Source: Nocardia asteroides (GTDB lineage Bacteria; Actinomycetota; Actinomycetes; Mycobacteriales; Mycobacteriaceae). From it: DNA of 64,000 bases. The notes below the pieces were generated by a model, which saw nothing but the letters and a program-made list of their open reading frames with translations, was not told the DNA's origin and searched no databases. Below are positions 1 through 8,222 of the stretch, in pieces (position 1 is the first letter of the stretch; each line of letters starts with the position of its first letter). The stretch covers positions 5,880,001 to 5,944,000 of the forward strand of contig NZ_LR134352.1 of assembly GCF_900637185.1 (NCBI RefSeq), given 5' to 3'. The position numbers and the translations under genes were made by a program.

Positions 1-2
1 TG

Positions 3-353
3 TTCGTCTCGTTCGCCGTCATCCTCGCCGCGGACACCATTGCCGATCCCGTGGAATACACCCGAAACCTCTTCGACCGGCGACGACCACACGGTGCGGT
101 GCAGCGCAAGGGTATCGGAGACTCCGCCTACGCCCTGACGACAAGCTCTCGATATCCCGGTGGGGTCACCGGGACGGTCGCGGGGTCGGTCGAGATACGT
201 TTCCGGACGAGCAATCTCATCGTCAAGGTCGATGCGGGTGGTATCACCATCCACGACAACCACGAACCCGCACAACTGCTGGCCGATCTCGCGCGCGACG
301 CTGAGGCGATCGCCACCACGCTGGCGACAAACGTCGACACCGTCATGACCTGA
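3..353 (+). CDS. C-terminal part of an unrecognised secreted-type protein (5' end outside window)
   Basis: The reading frame is open from the first base of the window to the TGA at 351-353, so this is the 3' end of a longer gene. A GTG at 51 could be read as a start, but the frame stays open upstream and nothing like a ribosome binding site precedes it. The visible 116 residues alternate hydrophobic beta-type stretches (VEIRFRTSNLIVKV) with a C-terminal helix, recalling the end of small actinobacterial lipoproteins of the DUF3558 type. That resemblance is weak and no catalytic motif is visible. The next gene lies on the other strand, so transcription converges just downstream. Function unknown. 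Confidence 0.45.
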   Translation, partial: FVSFAVILAADTIADPVEYTRNLFDRRRPHGAVQRKGIGDSAYALTTSSRYPGGVTGTVAGSVEIRFRTSNLIVKVDAGGITIHDNHEPAQLLADLARDAEAIATTLATNVDTVMT

Positions 354-370
354 GGAATCCCCGAACCTCC

Positions 371-850
371 CTACTGGTCCACGACGTCGATACACAGGCT
401 CAGCATCGGAAGCGTTGCGACCGGCGCCCCTGTCGCCCGTTCGATCGTCGCACGCAGCTTCGCCCATGCCTTGGGGTGGGCACGGGCGTAGCGGTCCAAG
501 GTCGTCGCGGAGTCCTTTTCAGTCATCGGCGTCGCGGTCGCCGACACGTCACGTCGGCGACCGATCCATAGCCCGATCTTCGGATCGGCCAACACATTTC
601 GATACCACTGGGCCGAGGTTCCGAAACCGGAAACGACCACGAAGCAGTCGCTCGCGGGGTGGTCCACCACTTCGAGCACCACGTACCGTGCGACGCCGGA
701 ACGCCGGCCCGTGTGCCGAACCATCAGAAGCCGCTGCCCCAGCAGAAAGCCGAGGCCGGCCCGGTACAGCCAGATGGGTGCACGAACCAGCCATCGAGTA
801 CGTAGCGCTCGCGCGCCGAGTTTCGTCCCCAGAGCCGATCTGCTCATCAC
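371..850 (-). CDS. Deazaflavin (F420)-dependent nitroreductase-family protein
   Basis: A 159-residue protein of the Ddn/FGD-like split beta-barrel family, whose members use reduced cofactor F420 or related flavins to reduce quinones and nitro compounds. The diagnostic features are the hydrophobic N-terminal helix, the strand around MVRHTGRRSGVARYVVLEVV (roughly residues 43-62), the VVVSGFGTSAQWYRNV segment that contacts cofactor in the family, and the end of the barrel near LPMLSL. Length is typical. The gene opens with two consecutive ATG codons at 850 and 847; a GAGG ribosome site on the minus strand is spaced better for the second, so the true start may be 847. It is likely cytoplasmic or membrane-associated. 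Substrate cannot be told from sequence. Confidence 0.8.
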   Translation of the reverse strand: MMSRSALGTKLGARALRTRWLVRAPIWLYRAGLGFLLGQRLLMVRHTGRRSGVARYVVLEVVDHPASDCFVVVSGFGTSAQWYRNVLADPKIGLWIGRRRDVSATATPMTEKDSATTLDRYARAHPKAWAKLRATIERATGAPVATLPMLSLCIDVVDQ

Positions 851-881
851 GTCCTCACTGATCGAATCTCACCGACAACGC

Positions 882-1667
882 TCACTTTCCATCGATGATC
901 GCATCCAGCACCTGCCTGGTCCGCGTGCTGACGGGATCGGTGAGGATCTTCTCGGGCGGACCCGAATCGATGACACGACCGCCGTCGAACACCAACACCC
1001 GGTCCGATATCTTGCGGGCGAAGTTCATGTCGTGTGTGGCACAGAGGAAGGTGATATCGGTGTCTGCAGCGATATCGGTGAGAAGATGCAGTACACCGGT
1101 GACCTGTTCTGGGTCCAGTGCCGAAGTCACATCGTCGAGCAGGAGAACCTTCGGTTCCATAGCCAACGCTCGGGCGATGGCCACCCGTTGCTGCTGTTCG
1201 GCGGACAATTGCGATCGCGAGGCTTCGGCCCTGTCTGCCAGTCCGACCAACTCGAGCAGTCGATTAGCCTGCTGGTAGGCCAGGTCTTTCGGGATGCCGA
1301 GGCTACGTACCGGGCCGAGGGTGATGTTGCGCAACACCGACATGCTGGGAAACAGGCCGGATCGTCGGAACACCACGCTGACGAGTCGGCGTCGCTCACG
1401 CAGGTGCGCTTCCCCAGCCGGTACCAGCGCATCGCCATCGTACTCGTGGCTGAGGAAGTCACCCGCCAGTTCAATCGTTCCGCGGTCGGGCTGCTCGCAG
1501 GTCGTCAACAACCGAAGTGCGGTCGTTTTGCCTGAGCCCGATGGTCCGATCAGTGTGACGAACTCACCCGGCGCGACTGCGAAGTCGAGGTGATCCAGGC
1601 ACACGGTCCTACCGAAGCGCTTCTCGACATCGGTGAACCGAATCATCGGTTCAGGTTCTTGCGACAC
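882..1667 (-). CDS. Polar amino acid / ectoine-type ABC transporter ATPase with altered catalytic motifs
   Basis: A 261-residue ABC ATPase closest in layout to EhuA of ectoine/hydroxyectoine importers: it has the EhuA-type insert (DGDALVPAGEAHLRERR) before the Q-loop and LLLDDVTSALDPEQV at Walker B. Walker A is GPSGSGKT (about residues 41-48), the signature is LSAEQQQR instead of LSGGQQQR, and the H-loop is CATHDM. Two positions depart from the family: the Q-loop reads VVFRRSG, with arginine where glutamine is expected, and Walker B ends in DD instead of DE, so the general-base glutamate is aspartate. The start is GTG at 1667, overlapping a permease-like tail. No binding protein or intact permease lies beside it, so it is probably orphaned and possibly decaying. 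Confidence 0.75.
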   Translation of the reverse strand: MSQEPEPMIRFTDVEKRFGRTVCLDHLDFAVAPGEFVTLIGPSGSGKTTALRLLTTCEQPDRGTIELAGDFLSHEYDGDALVPAGEAHLRERRRLVSVVFRRSGLFPSMSVLRNITLGPVRSLGIPKDLAYQQANRLLELVGLADRAEASRSQLSAEQQQRVAIARALAMEPKVLLLDDVTSALDPEQVTGVLHLLTDIAADTDITFLCATHDMNFARKISDRVLVFDGGRVIDSGPPEKILTDPVSTRTRQVLDAIIDGK

Positions 1668-1773
1668 ACTTCTCCAGTATTCGAATCAGCACCGCGCACG
1701 AGCTCAGCGCAAGCAACCACAGTCCAACTGCGAGCCGTTCCCCGAGACCCTCCCCCGCCGACGTCGCAGCCCA
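1651..1773 (-). pseudogene. Probable relic of an amino acid ABC permease C-terminus
   Basis: Directly upstream of, and overlapping by 17 bp, the ATPase start, the minus strand encodes a 40-residue tail (GLGERLAVGLWLLALSSC, then VLIRILEKCVART) ending at a TGA. It looks like the last membrane helix and basic end of an amino acid ABC permease, the gene expected just before an EhuA-type ATPase. Reading upstream the frame hits a TAG at 1774-1776, and permease-like hydrophobic pieces continue only in other frames to about 1870. Inference: an EhuC/EhuD-type permease destroyed by frameshifts and deletion. The match is short, so confidence is low. Confidence 0.3.
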
Positions 1774-2102
1774 CTACCTTCCTCACTCGAGACGATGTCC
1801 AAGATGACCACCAGCAGCGGGGGCTTCCCTGACCATCGCGAGGGTGTCGATGTCCAGCGCCGGAACGACACGCGGCACGGTCGTTCCTGGTCGGTTACCG
1901 ACCGAGTCCGAACAGATTTACGGGCTGACATTGTGATCAACCGAGCGACTGTTTTGCGATCACGTGACAATCGAACGATCCGAGACCAGTGCATTGTGCA
2001 GGGCACGGGAGACACGCGAACGTCACACCCGCCGCCTGCGCCAGGGATCACCTCCGTCGGCCATCCTCGGTTTGCCATCGGTACCCCCCTTGCGGCATCT
2101 TT
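1774..2102. other. Gene-poor stretch with possible gene debris
   Basis: No convincing reading frame covers this stretch. The left part (to about 1870) carries permease-like hydrophobic fragments on the minus strand in shifted frames, continuing the relic beside the ABC ATPase. Nothing recognisable was seen from about 1900 to 2100; base composition stays GC-rich but codon periodicity is lost. Confidence 0.35.
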
Positions 2103-2161
2103 GCGGTAGGTGCGCCGGGAAGTCTGGTCGGCAACCCCGGCTCGATTCCCTCGAGCCGGGG
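2103..2161 (+). ncRNA. Candidate structured RNA leader ending in a perfect 11-bp hairpin
   Basis: The block GCGCCGGGAAGTCTGGTCGGC (2112-2132) contains nested complementary pieces (GCC with GGC, and CCGG with CTGG including one G-U pair). It is followed within three bases by a perfect hairpin, CCCCGGCTCGA (2135-2145) against TCGAGCCGGGG (2151-2161) with loop TTCCC. Compact stacked helices with an unpaired GGGAAG are riboswitch-like, and the element lies 80 bases before the response-regulator start. There is no T-tract after the last stem. The block resembles what I remember of an actinobacterial cation-related riboswitch, but I could not confirm a family. Confidence 0.3.
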
Positions 2162-2240
2162 ATTTCGCTGACGACCGATACAACCTTTGATGCTCGACGA
2201 TCCTCGATCGCTGGACGCATCGATCTCAGGAGGATCCCCG

Positions 2241-2951
2241 ATGACCATGCACCTGCTGATCGTCGAGGACGACACCCGAGTCCGCACCTCACTGCGGCTG
2301 GCGATGGAAGACGAAGGCTATTCCGTCGATGAAGCCGAAGGCACCGAAGCGGCCCTCGATGCCGTGCGCACGCACGGCATCCCCGACGTGATGCTGGTCG
2401 ATCTGATGCTGGGCGGGCTGGACGGATACACCTGCATCCGCGAGATCCGCCGCGACCACGACGTACCGATCATCGTGGTCAGCGCGCGCGACGACACGCA
2501 CGACGTGGTCGCTGCATTGGAATCCGGTGCCGATGATTTCGTCACCAAACCGTTCGAAGTCAAGGAGCTCACCGCGCGGATCCGTGCACTGCGCAGGCGA
2601 GCGAGAGCCACCGTGGTCGAGCGCGAAGTCACCGAACTCGTCCTCGACCCATCGCCGGAGCATCGACTGGTGCTCTGCCCGGAACGAGGATCGCTTCGGC
2701 TCTCGGGTGAGGACGTCCACCTCACCCTCACCGAGTTCCGTCTGCTCTGTGAACTCGCCCAGAACGACAGTCTGGTCCTGACCAGACAAATGCTGCTCGA
2801 CAAGATCTGGGACCGCGGCTTCTTCGGCGACGAACGCATCGTCGACGTTCACGTCCGACGGCTACGAACAAAAGTCGAACGAGACCCGGCCGATCCGAGA
2901 CTGATCGTGACTGTGCGCGGCCTGGGCTATCGACTCGATGTCCAATCCTGA
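2241..2951 (+). CDS. OmpR/PhoB-family response regulator
   Basis: A 236-residue DNA-binding response regulator. The receiver domain (residues 1-120) has the acidic pair in LLIVEDD, the phospho-acceptor aspartate in MLVDLMLGG and the conserved lysine in FVTKPFEV. A linker leads to a winged-helix output domain (about 145-234) with the signature VDVHVRRLRTKVERDP and VRGLGYRLDV. ATG at 2241 is chosen because AGGAGG sits at 2228-2233; a longer frame opens earlier but has no ribosome site. Layout and neighbours recall CseB-type envelope-stress regulators. Its last 14 bases overlap the sensor kinase gene, which is frameshifted, so this regulator may now act without its partner or with a different kinase. 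Confidence 0.92.
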   Translation: MTMHLLIVEDDTRVRTSLRLAMEDEGYSVDEAEGTEAALDAVRTHGIPDVMLVDLMLGGLDGYTCIREIRRDHDVPIIVVSARDDTHDVVAALESGADDFVTKPFEVKELTARIRALRRRARATVVEREVTELVLDPSPEHRLVLCPERGSLRLSGEDVHLTLTEFRLLCELAQNDSLVLTRQMLLDKIWDRGFFGDERIVDVHVRRLRTKVERDPADPRLIVTVRGLGYRLDVQS

Positions 2952-4323
2952 CCAGGTTCGGCTTCGGCTGTCGGCGCGGCTTCGGGGGCTGCGGGGGCGG
3001 GTCATGGTCGCCTTCATCACCAGCGCGAGCCTGGTCACGCTCGTGCTCGTCGTCTCGGTCTACACGATCAGCGCCGACTACATGCAGTCGCAGCGCGAAC
3101 GTACCGTGGACCGCGCTGTCGGAGTACACGCCGAGCTGCTGCGGTGGCGACTCGACGACCCGAACGTCACCGGCGAGCAGGCCCTGGCGGGATTGAATCT
3201 GTCGACCGGAGCCATAGCGATGTTGCGGTGGGATTCGCGATGGTCGATCGTCGACGCCGATGGTGGCTCCCCTGGCAACACCGCCGGTGTCCGACGCGGA
3301 CCAGAGCACCAGCGCTACGGTCCGTGTCGCAGTCGGCCGCCAGCCCTACCTTCGGGCATCAGCGGCCGTCAACGGCCGCGGTGATGCGGTGCTCTACGAG
3401 TTCGCTCCCCTGCTCGAGCTCGAGTCGACCTTGCAGATGCTGCGCACCATTCTCTTGGCCTGCACGGCGGTTGCTCGCGGCTTCGGCGCTGCGCTGGGCG
3501 GCTGGGCCGCACAATACGCGCTGAGCCCACTCCGCCAGGTGGCAAGGACCGCCTCGCGGATCGCATCCGGAGACCAGGAGCTTCGTCTCGCGCCGTCCGA
3601 CGACCGGGATCTGTCGACGACCGTCGACTCGTTCAATGCCATGGTCGATTCGCTACAACGCCGGATCGAGCGTGAACGCCGCCTCGGGTCAGACCTGAGC
3701 CACGAACTCCGAACCCCTCTGACGACGCTCACGACTGCTGCCACCGTGCTGGCTGGGCATCGCGACGAGCTCTCAGAACGTCCCGGGACCGCGCTGGATC
3801 TGCTCATCGAGGAAACCACCTACCTGCGAGGACTCCTCGACGACATTCTCGCGCTGGCCCGGGCAGAGGCCGGAATTCACCGATCCGATCTGGCGCCTCT
3901 GTCGGTGGCCAGGCTGCTGACCCAGATCATGTCGATCCACGCCGACGCACCCGCGGTCCTTCGAATACACGATCCAGGGCTGGTTCTCGGTCGACGTCTC
4001 GGCTCGAGCGCGCGATCGTGAACCTCGTTGTCAACGCCAACCGCCATGGCGCCGGCGTCACCAGCGTGACCGTCGACCGGGAACTCGCCGACATCCTGGT
4101 CACCATCGACGACGCAGGTCCAGGTGTTCCCGCTGCCGACCGCGAGCGGATCTTCGACCGGTTCGTCACCGCGTCGCGCAGTACCGCAGGGACCGGGATC
4201 GGGCTGGCCTTGGTGGCGGAAACCGTCGCCGGACATCGCGGGCACATCCGCTGTCACGAACGACCCGGCGGTGGCGCGCGTTTCGTGATGACGTTGCCAG
4301 CGCTCCACCACGTTTCGTCATGA
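2938..4323 (+). pseudogene. Sensor histidine kinase broken by two frameshifts
   Basis: Three overlapping reading frames together spell one two-component sensor kinase. The first (2938-3384) gives a transmembrane segment (VMVAFITSASLVTLVLVVSV) and the start of an extracytoplasmic domain. Sense shifts frame near 3260-3275. The second (to 4021) gives another membrane stretch, a HAMP linker and the H-box SDLSHELRTPL. Sense shifts again near 4000, where LERAIVNLVVNANRHG must be read. The third holds the ATP-binding part: N-box NLVVNANRHG, G1 DDAGPGVP, F-box ERIFDRF and G2 GTGIGLAL. All motifs survive, so the lesions are recent, or are sequencing errors. As written, no single product can carry both the histidine and the ATP-binding domain. 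Confidence 0.8.
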
Positions 4324-4442
4324 GATCGCAAAGTAGCCGATCGAATGGCTGCAACGAGACACTGTCACCCTCTGTGCGTGTCGCATGCCCAGCACCGCAG
4401 AGCGCGCCGCGACGCGACGCGTCACCGCCCGGACAGGACACG

Positions 4443-5606
4443 ATGAGGGTCAAGTCCATCGGGCAGGAAGCGCGCGGCGAGGGCAACGCGCACATCGCGA
4501 TCATCGGGGCCGAGTCGTCGCCTGCTCGGTCCGTTCCGGAGGAGGACGCGTCGCCGCGTGGTCTCGGCAGTGTTGCCGAGCCCTCGGCGGCCGGTACGTC
4601 GACCGTGTCGCAACGGCGCTCGGTCCCGGTGATCGCTTCGAAGAGCTCCGATCCTCACGGCGCCCGGATGGTCCGGGTCCGACTTCGGTTTCCGCAGGGC
4701 GGCGTCACCCTCGACGTCGTGCACACTGCCCGCTGGGATGACGGCCTCGACACTGCGGGGCGTCGCATAGCCGTGATCGGGACCGGATCCACCGGCGTGC
4801 AGGTCGTTTCGGCACTGCAACCAGAGGCCGAGCGCATCAGCCACTTCGTGCGCAGTCCGCAGTGGGTCATGTGGGCGCCGCTGCGGCTGCCGCAACCCGC
4901 GATCGTCGGCGCGATACTCCGCCGTATGCCCAGGCTCAACACCGCGCTGTATCGGCTACTGCTGCGCAGCTCCGACCTCGCGGTCGACATCATGACCCGG
5001 CCGTCGTGGCGTCGGCGGCTGGCGCAGGAGTACGCGCGCACGAGCCTTCGGGTCCAGGTTCGCGACCCCCGCCTCAGAGCCTCGCTGACCCCCGACGACG
5101 AGCCCTTTTGTAAGCGGCAGGTGGTGTCCGACACCTACTACCGGGCGATCGCGGCACCCAACGCCGACCTGGTCCCCGACGGGATCGAGCGCATCGAGCC
5201 CCACGGCATCCGGACCGCCGACGGCCGCGTACACGACGCCGACCTGCTGATCCTGGCCACCGGGTTCACCGCGCACAACTACATGAGGCCGATGAGGGTC
5301 GTCGGGCGCGACGGCGCCACGATCGACGACGCGTGGGCCGAGGGACCGCGTGCCTACCGGATGACCGCCATTCCCGGGTTTCCGAACTTCTTCACCATGC
5401 TCGGCCCGAACTCGCCGATCGGCACGATCTCGGTTCAGTACGCCGCGGAGCTGACGGCCCACGGCGGCACCATCGATCTGTGGCCCTTCGACCGCGACAC
5501 CCTGACCCGCATGCTCACCGAGCCCGACGACCAGAACTACCAGCTCACCGGAACCCCGACAACGGGCTCGGGATGCGGGTCCCTCAGCGTTTCGGCGTCA
5601 GGGTGA
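4443..5606 (+). pseudogene. Flavin-containing (Baeyer-Villiger type) monooxygenase lacking its N-terminal FAD region
   Basis: From about residue 95 onward this frame matches class B flavin monooxygenases: VVHTARWDDG, the NADPH-binding Rossmann motif VIGTGSTGVQ, FVRSPQWVMWAP, the ATGF motif (LILATGFTAHNYM), and the conserved MLGPNSPIG near the C-terminus. The N-terminus starts like the FAD-binding strand (HIAIIGAE) but then reads low-complexity sequence instead of the GxGxxG loop and the next 100 or so family residues, including the fingerprint that precedes the second Rossmann fold. The frame is open but about 100-150 residues are missing or replaced, so a working enzyme is unlikely. ATG at 4443 is the nearest plausible start. 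The 3' end overlaps the convergent secreted-protein gene by 23 bases. Confidence 0.65.
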
Positions 5607-5934
5607 TGGAGCCGATCTCCAGTCCGCCGAAATATGCCGGGCCCTGGTACCCGCCTTGCCCGTCACTGATCATGACGACTCGGTGCCCGGGAAAAAGGTC
5701 CACGTATCCACCGTCGGGTGTCGATCGAATGGGATAACGCCCGATCAGGACCAGCTCGCCGCCCTCGACTCGCGCGTCGCGTTGCAGGAGCACGACGCCG
5801 CCCGATGATGTCGTGGACGTATAGGAGCCGGGTTCGACGTCGGCGGATGCCTGGCCCGCCGCGCCGAAAACAGTGGCGGTACCCGCCGCTATCACGAGGG
5901 CCCGGATGATGGCTGTACTGATGCGAATGGACAT
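5584..5934 (-). CDS. Small secreted protein of unknown function
   Basis: A 116-residue protein starting at ATG 5934 with TAGGAG upstream. The N-terminus is a classic Sec signal peptide: MSIRIS, a hydrophobic core ALVIAAGTATVFGAAG and an AxA cleavage site at ASA near residue 31. The mature part is about 85 residues, rich in glycine, valine and short polar turns, predicted mostly beta (VVLLQRDARVEGGELVLIGRY), without cysteines or catalytic motifs. I do not recognise a family. It lies downstream of asnB on the same strand but behind a strong hairpin, so it is probably transcribed on its own. Its 3' end overlaps the end of the broken monooxygenase gene. Confidence 0.7.
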   Translation of the reverse strand: MSIRISTAIIRALVIAAGTATVFGAAGQASADVEPGSYTSTTSSGGVVLLQRDARVEGGELVLIGRYPIRSTPDGGYVDLFPGHRVVMISDGQGGYQGPAYFGGLEIGSITLTPKR

Positions 5935-5971
5935 GTCGACTCCTACCGCCTCGGTAACCAATTCTACGTCT

Positions 5972-6006
5972 CCGCCTGATCCGGCTACTCCGGCCGGATC
6001 AGGCGG
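5972..6006 (-). terminator. Terminator-like hairpin after asnB
   Basis: Perfect 13-bp inverted repeat: CCGCCTGATCCGG (5972-5984) with CCGGATCAGGCGG (5994-6006), 9-base loop, about 70 bases after the asnB stop on the minus strand. No long T-tract follows, as is usual for actinobacterial terminators. Confidence 0.65.
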
Positions 6007-6074
6007 CGCGAATCCGTATTCCCTGGGCGTGGCCGTGAGCTCGGGCACGTCGAAGACCGGAGCCCGCCCCGATT

Positions 6075-7916
6075 TCAGGACAGCGGGCTCATGTCGACGT
6101 CGTATTCCTTGATCCAGGCGTTGGCGCGCAGGATGCTCTCGGTGCGCAGGCGGGCCCAGGAGCCGGTGGCGGGGTCGGTGCCGTCGACGATGGCGGTGGC
6201 CGCGTCGGCGTTCAGGAATTCCCGGATCGGTTCGTCGGCGCCGGTCAGCACCTGGTTGAGGCCCTTGCGGAGCATGTCGTCGTAGCCGGTGTCGAGGGTC
6301 GCGGGGAAGACCGACTTCGGGCGGTGGCGGACCGAGTCGGGCAGCAGGTCGCCCGCGGCGGCGCGCAGCAGCCACTTGCTCTCGCCCGCGCGCTGTTTCA
6401 TCGACCACGGGACATTGAAGACGTAGTCGATGAGGCGGTGGTCGCAGAACGGGACACGCACCTCGAGGCCGACCGCCATGCTCATCCGGTCCTTGCGGTC
6501 GAGCAGTGGGCGCATGAAGCGGGTGAGGTCGAGGTAGTTGGCCGCGCGCATCCGGGCGTCCACGGGTGATTCGCCGTCGAGGGTGGGGGCTTCGGCGACG
6601 CCCTGGGCGTACATCGCGCCGACGCGCTCGAACAGGGCGGTGCGCGCGAGCACATCGCCGTCGAACAGGCTGAACGTCGACGGGGTGCCCTGCAGCAGCT
6701 GGAACGCCATCCACGGGTAGACCGGGATGTCGAGGACCTTCTCGTCGTGCAGCCACGGGTACCCGCCGAACACCTCGTCGGCGCCCTCCCCGGAGATCGC
6801 GACCGTACAGCGCTCCCGCACCGCCTGGAACAGCAGATACAGCGAGACGTCCATGTCGCCCAGGTGGTTCGGCAGGTCCCAGGCCGTCAGTACGCGCCGC
6901 CGGACCTCGGGATCGCACAGCGCGGCGGTCGCCACGTCGATGCCCTCGTGCTTGCAGCCGACGTAGTCGACCACCTCGCGGATGAAGGGCGCGTCCTCAG
7001 TGGCGCGCAGGGCGTCGGACGCGGTGTCGAAGAAGCCGGCGTGCCCGACGAAGTCGATGGAGAACGAGCGCACCACATCGGCCGCGGTGTTGGAGCGGGT
7101 CGCCAGCGAGGTCAGCAGGCTGGAGTCGATGCCGCCGGACAGCAGCGTCCCGATCGGCACGTCGGAGACCAGCTGGCGTTCGACGATGTCGGCCAGCAGG
7201 CCGCGGACCGTCTCCACCGTGGTGTCGAGGTCGTCCTCGTGCGGGCGGGCGGTCAGCTGGTAGTAGCGGGTGCGTTCGATCCCGGCCCGGCCGACCCGCA
7301 GGAATTCGCCCGGCTGCAATTCCAGCAGGCCGTCGAACGGCGTCTTGCCGGTCACATTCGCCTGCAGGACAAGGAAATTGGCGAAGCCGTCGACATCGAC
7401 CTTTCGCTTCGCCGCCGGGTTGGCCAGAATCGCCTTCGGTTCGGAGCCGAACAGGATCCCGTGGGCGGTCGGGTAGTAGTAGACGGGTTTGACGCCCACC
7501 CGGTCCCGGACCAGCAGCAGTTCCTGGCTGCGCTCGTCCCACAGGGCGAACCCGAACATGCCGTTGAAGCGCTCGACGCAGGCGATGCCCCACTCGAGGT
7601 AGGCGCGCAGCACCACCTCGGTGTCGCTCTTGGTGGTGAACGTGTGGCCCGCGCCCTCCAGTTCTTTACGCAATTCCCGGAAATTGTAGATCTCGCCGCT
7701 GTAGGTCAAGGCCACCTGGTCGCGGACCATCGGCTGAATTCCGCCCTCGATATCGATGACCGACAGTCGACGGTGACCGAGTGCGGCATGTCCGGAAATC
7801 CAGATCCCCTCGGCGTCGGGTCCACGGAAACGCATCGTATCGGTCATGCGCCGCACCACCGGTCGTTGCGTTTCGAGATCCGTCGAGAAATCGATCCAGC
7901 CGACAATTCCACACAT
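6075..7916 (-). CDS. asnB: Glutamine-hydrolysing asparagine synthetase
   Basis: A 613-residue class II amidotransferase that makes asparagine from aspartate, ATP and glutamine in the cytoplasm. ATG at 7916 gives the mature N-terminus MCGIVGW with the nucleophilic Cys2; CGGAGG lies just upstream on the minus strand. The glutaminase domain (1-200) contains RGPDAEG, GHRRLSVID and SDTEV; the synthetase domain starts near 230 with the ATP-pyrophosphatase P-loop LLSGGIDSS and continues with SGEGADEVFGGYPW and KDRMSMAVGLEVRVPF. Length fits the family. A longer frame runs upstream to 7973 but would mask the catalytic cysteine, so it is not used. No biosynthetic gene cluster adjoins it, so primary metabolism is the simplest role. 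Confidence 0.92.
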   Translation of the reverse strand: MCGIVGWIDFSTDLETQRPVVRRMTDTMRFRGPDAEGIWISGHAALGHRRLSVIDIEGGIQPMVRDQVALTYSGEIYNFRELRKELEGAGHTFTTKSDTEVVLRAYLEWGIACVERFNGMFGFALWDERSQELLLVRDRVGVKPVYYYPTAHGILFGSEPKAILANPAAKRKVDVDGFANFLVLQANVTGKTPFDGLLELQPGEFLRVGRAGIERTRYYQLTARPHEDDLDTTVETVRGLLADIVERQLVSDVPIGTLLSGGIDSSLLTSLATRSNTAADVVRSFSIDFVGHAGFFDTASDALRATEDAPFIREVVDYVGCKHEGIDVATAALCDPEVRRRVLTAWDLPNHLGDMDVSLYLLFQAVRERCTVAISGEGADEVFGGYPWLHDEKVLDIPVYPWMAFQLLQGTPSTFSLFDGDVLARTALFERVGAMYAQGVAEAPTLDGESPVDARMRAANYLDLTRFMRPLLDRKDRMSMAVGLEVRVPFCDHRLIDYVFNVPWSMKQRAGESKWLLRAAAGDLLPDSVRHRPKSVFPATLDTGYDDMLRKGLNQVLTGADEPIREFLNADAATAIVDGTDPATGSWARLRTESILRANAWIKEYDVDMSPLS

Positions 7917-8222
7917 TGTTTTCAACCTCCGAGAATAAAAGACCGTGCGATGCGGCGCGCCGCATGGCGGCACGGAATCGGTTGGCCGTCAGACTGTTCC
8001 GCGCTCGATGACGAGCCGGAACAGTTAGTTGCGCCACCTATCCAGTTCACCGTCGACACCGGGCCGAACGCACGCGAAGCGCGGCCACGCAATGCCGGCC
8101 CGACGCTCGATCGACACGCCGACAAACCTTGCGTAACCTAAAGAATTCCCCGATTCAGCGGGCAATGGGTACGGACTTCAGCATTCCCCCTCACCTCAAA
8201 GCCCGCAGCCCAAAATAAGCGC
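7917..8222. other. Intergenic region upstream of asnB
   Basis: No gene is supported here. It should hold the asnB promoter (minus strand) and the end of the FAD-dehydrogenase transcript. A 19-base stretch at 8123-8141 resembles half of a DtxR/IdeR iron box (TTAGGTTA on the minus strand), but the second arm does not match. No strong hairpin was found. Confidence 0.4.

Noticed and set aside
8123..8141. Possible DtxR/IdeR iron box upstream of asnB
   Set aside because: One arm (TTAGGTTA on the minus strand) matches well but the other does not; about 12 of 19 positions agree, too weak to call.
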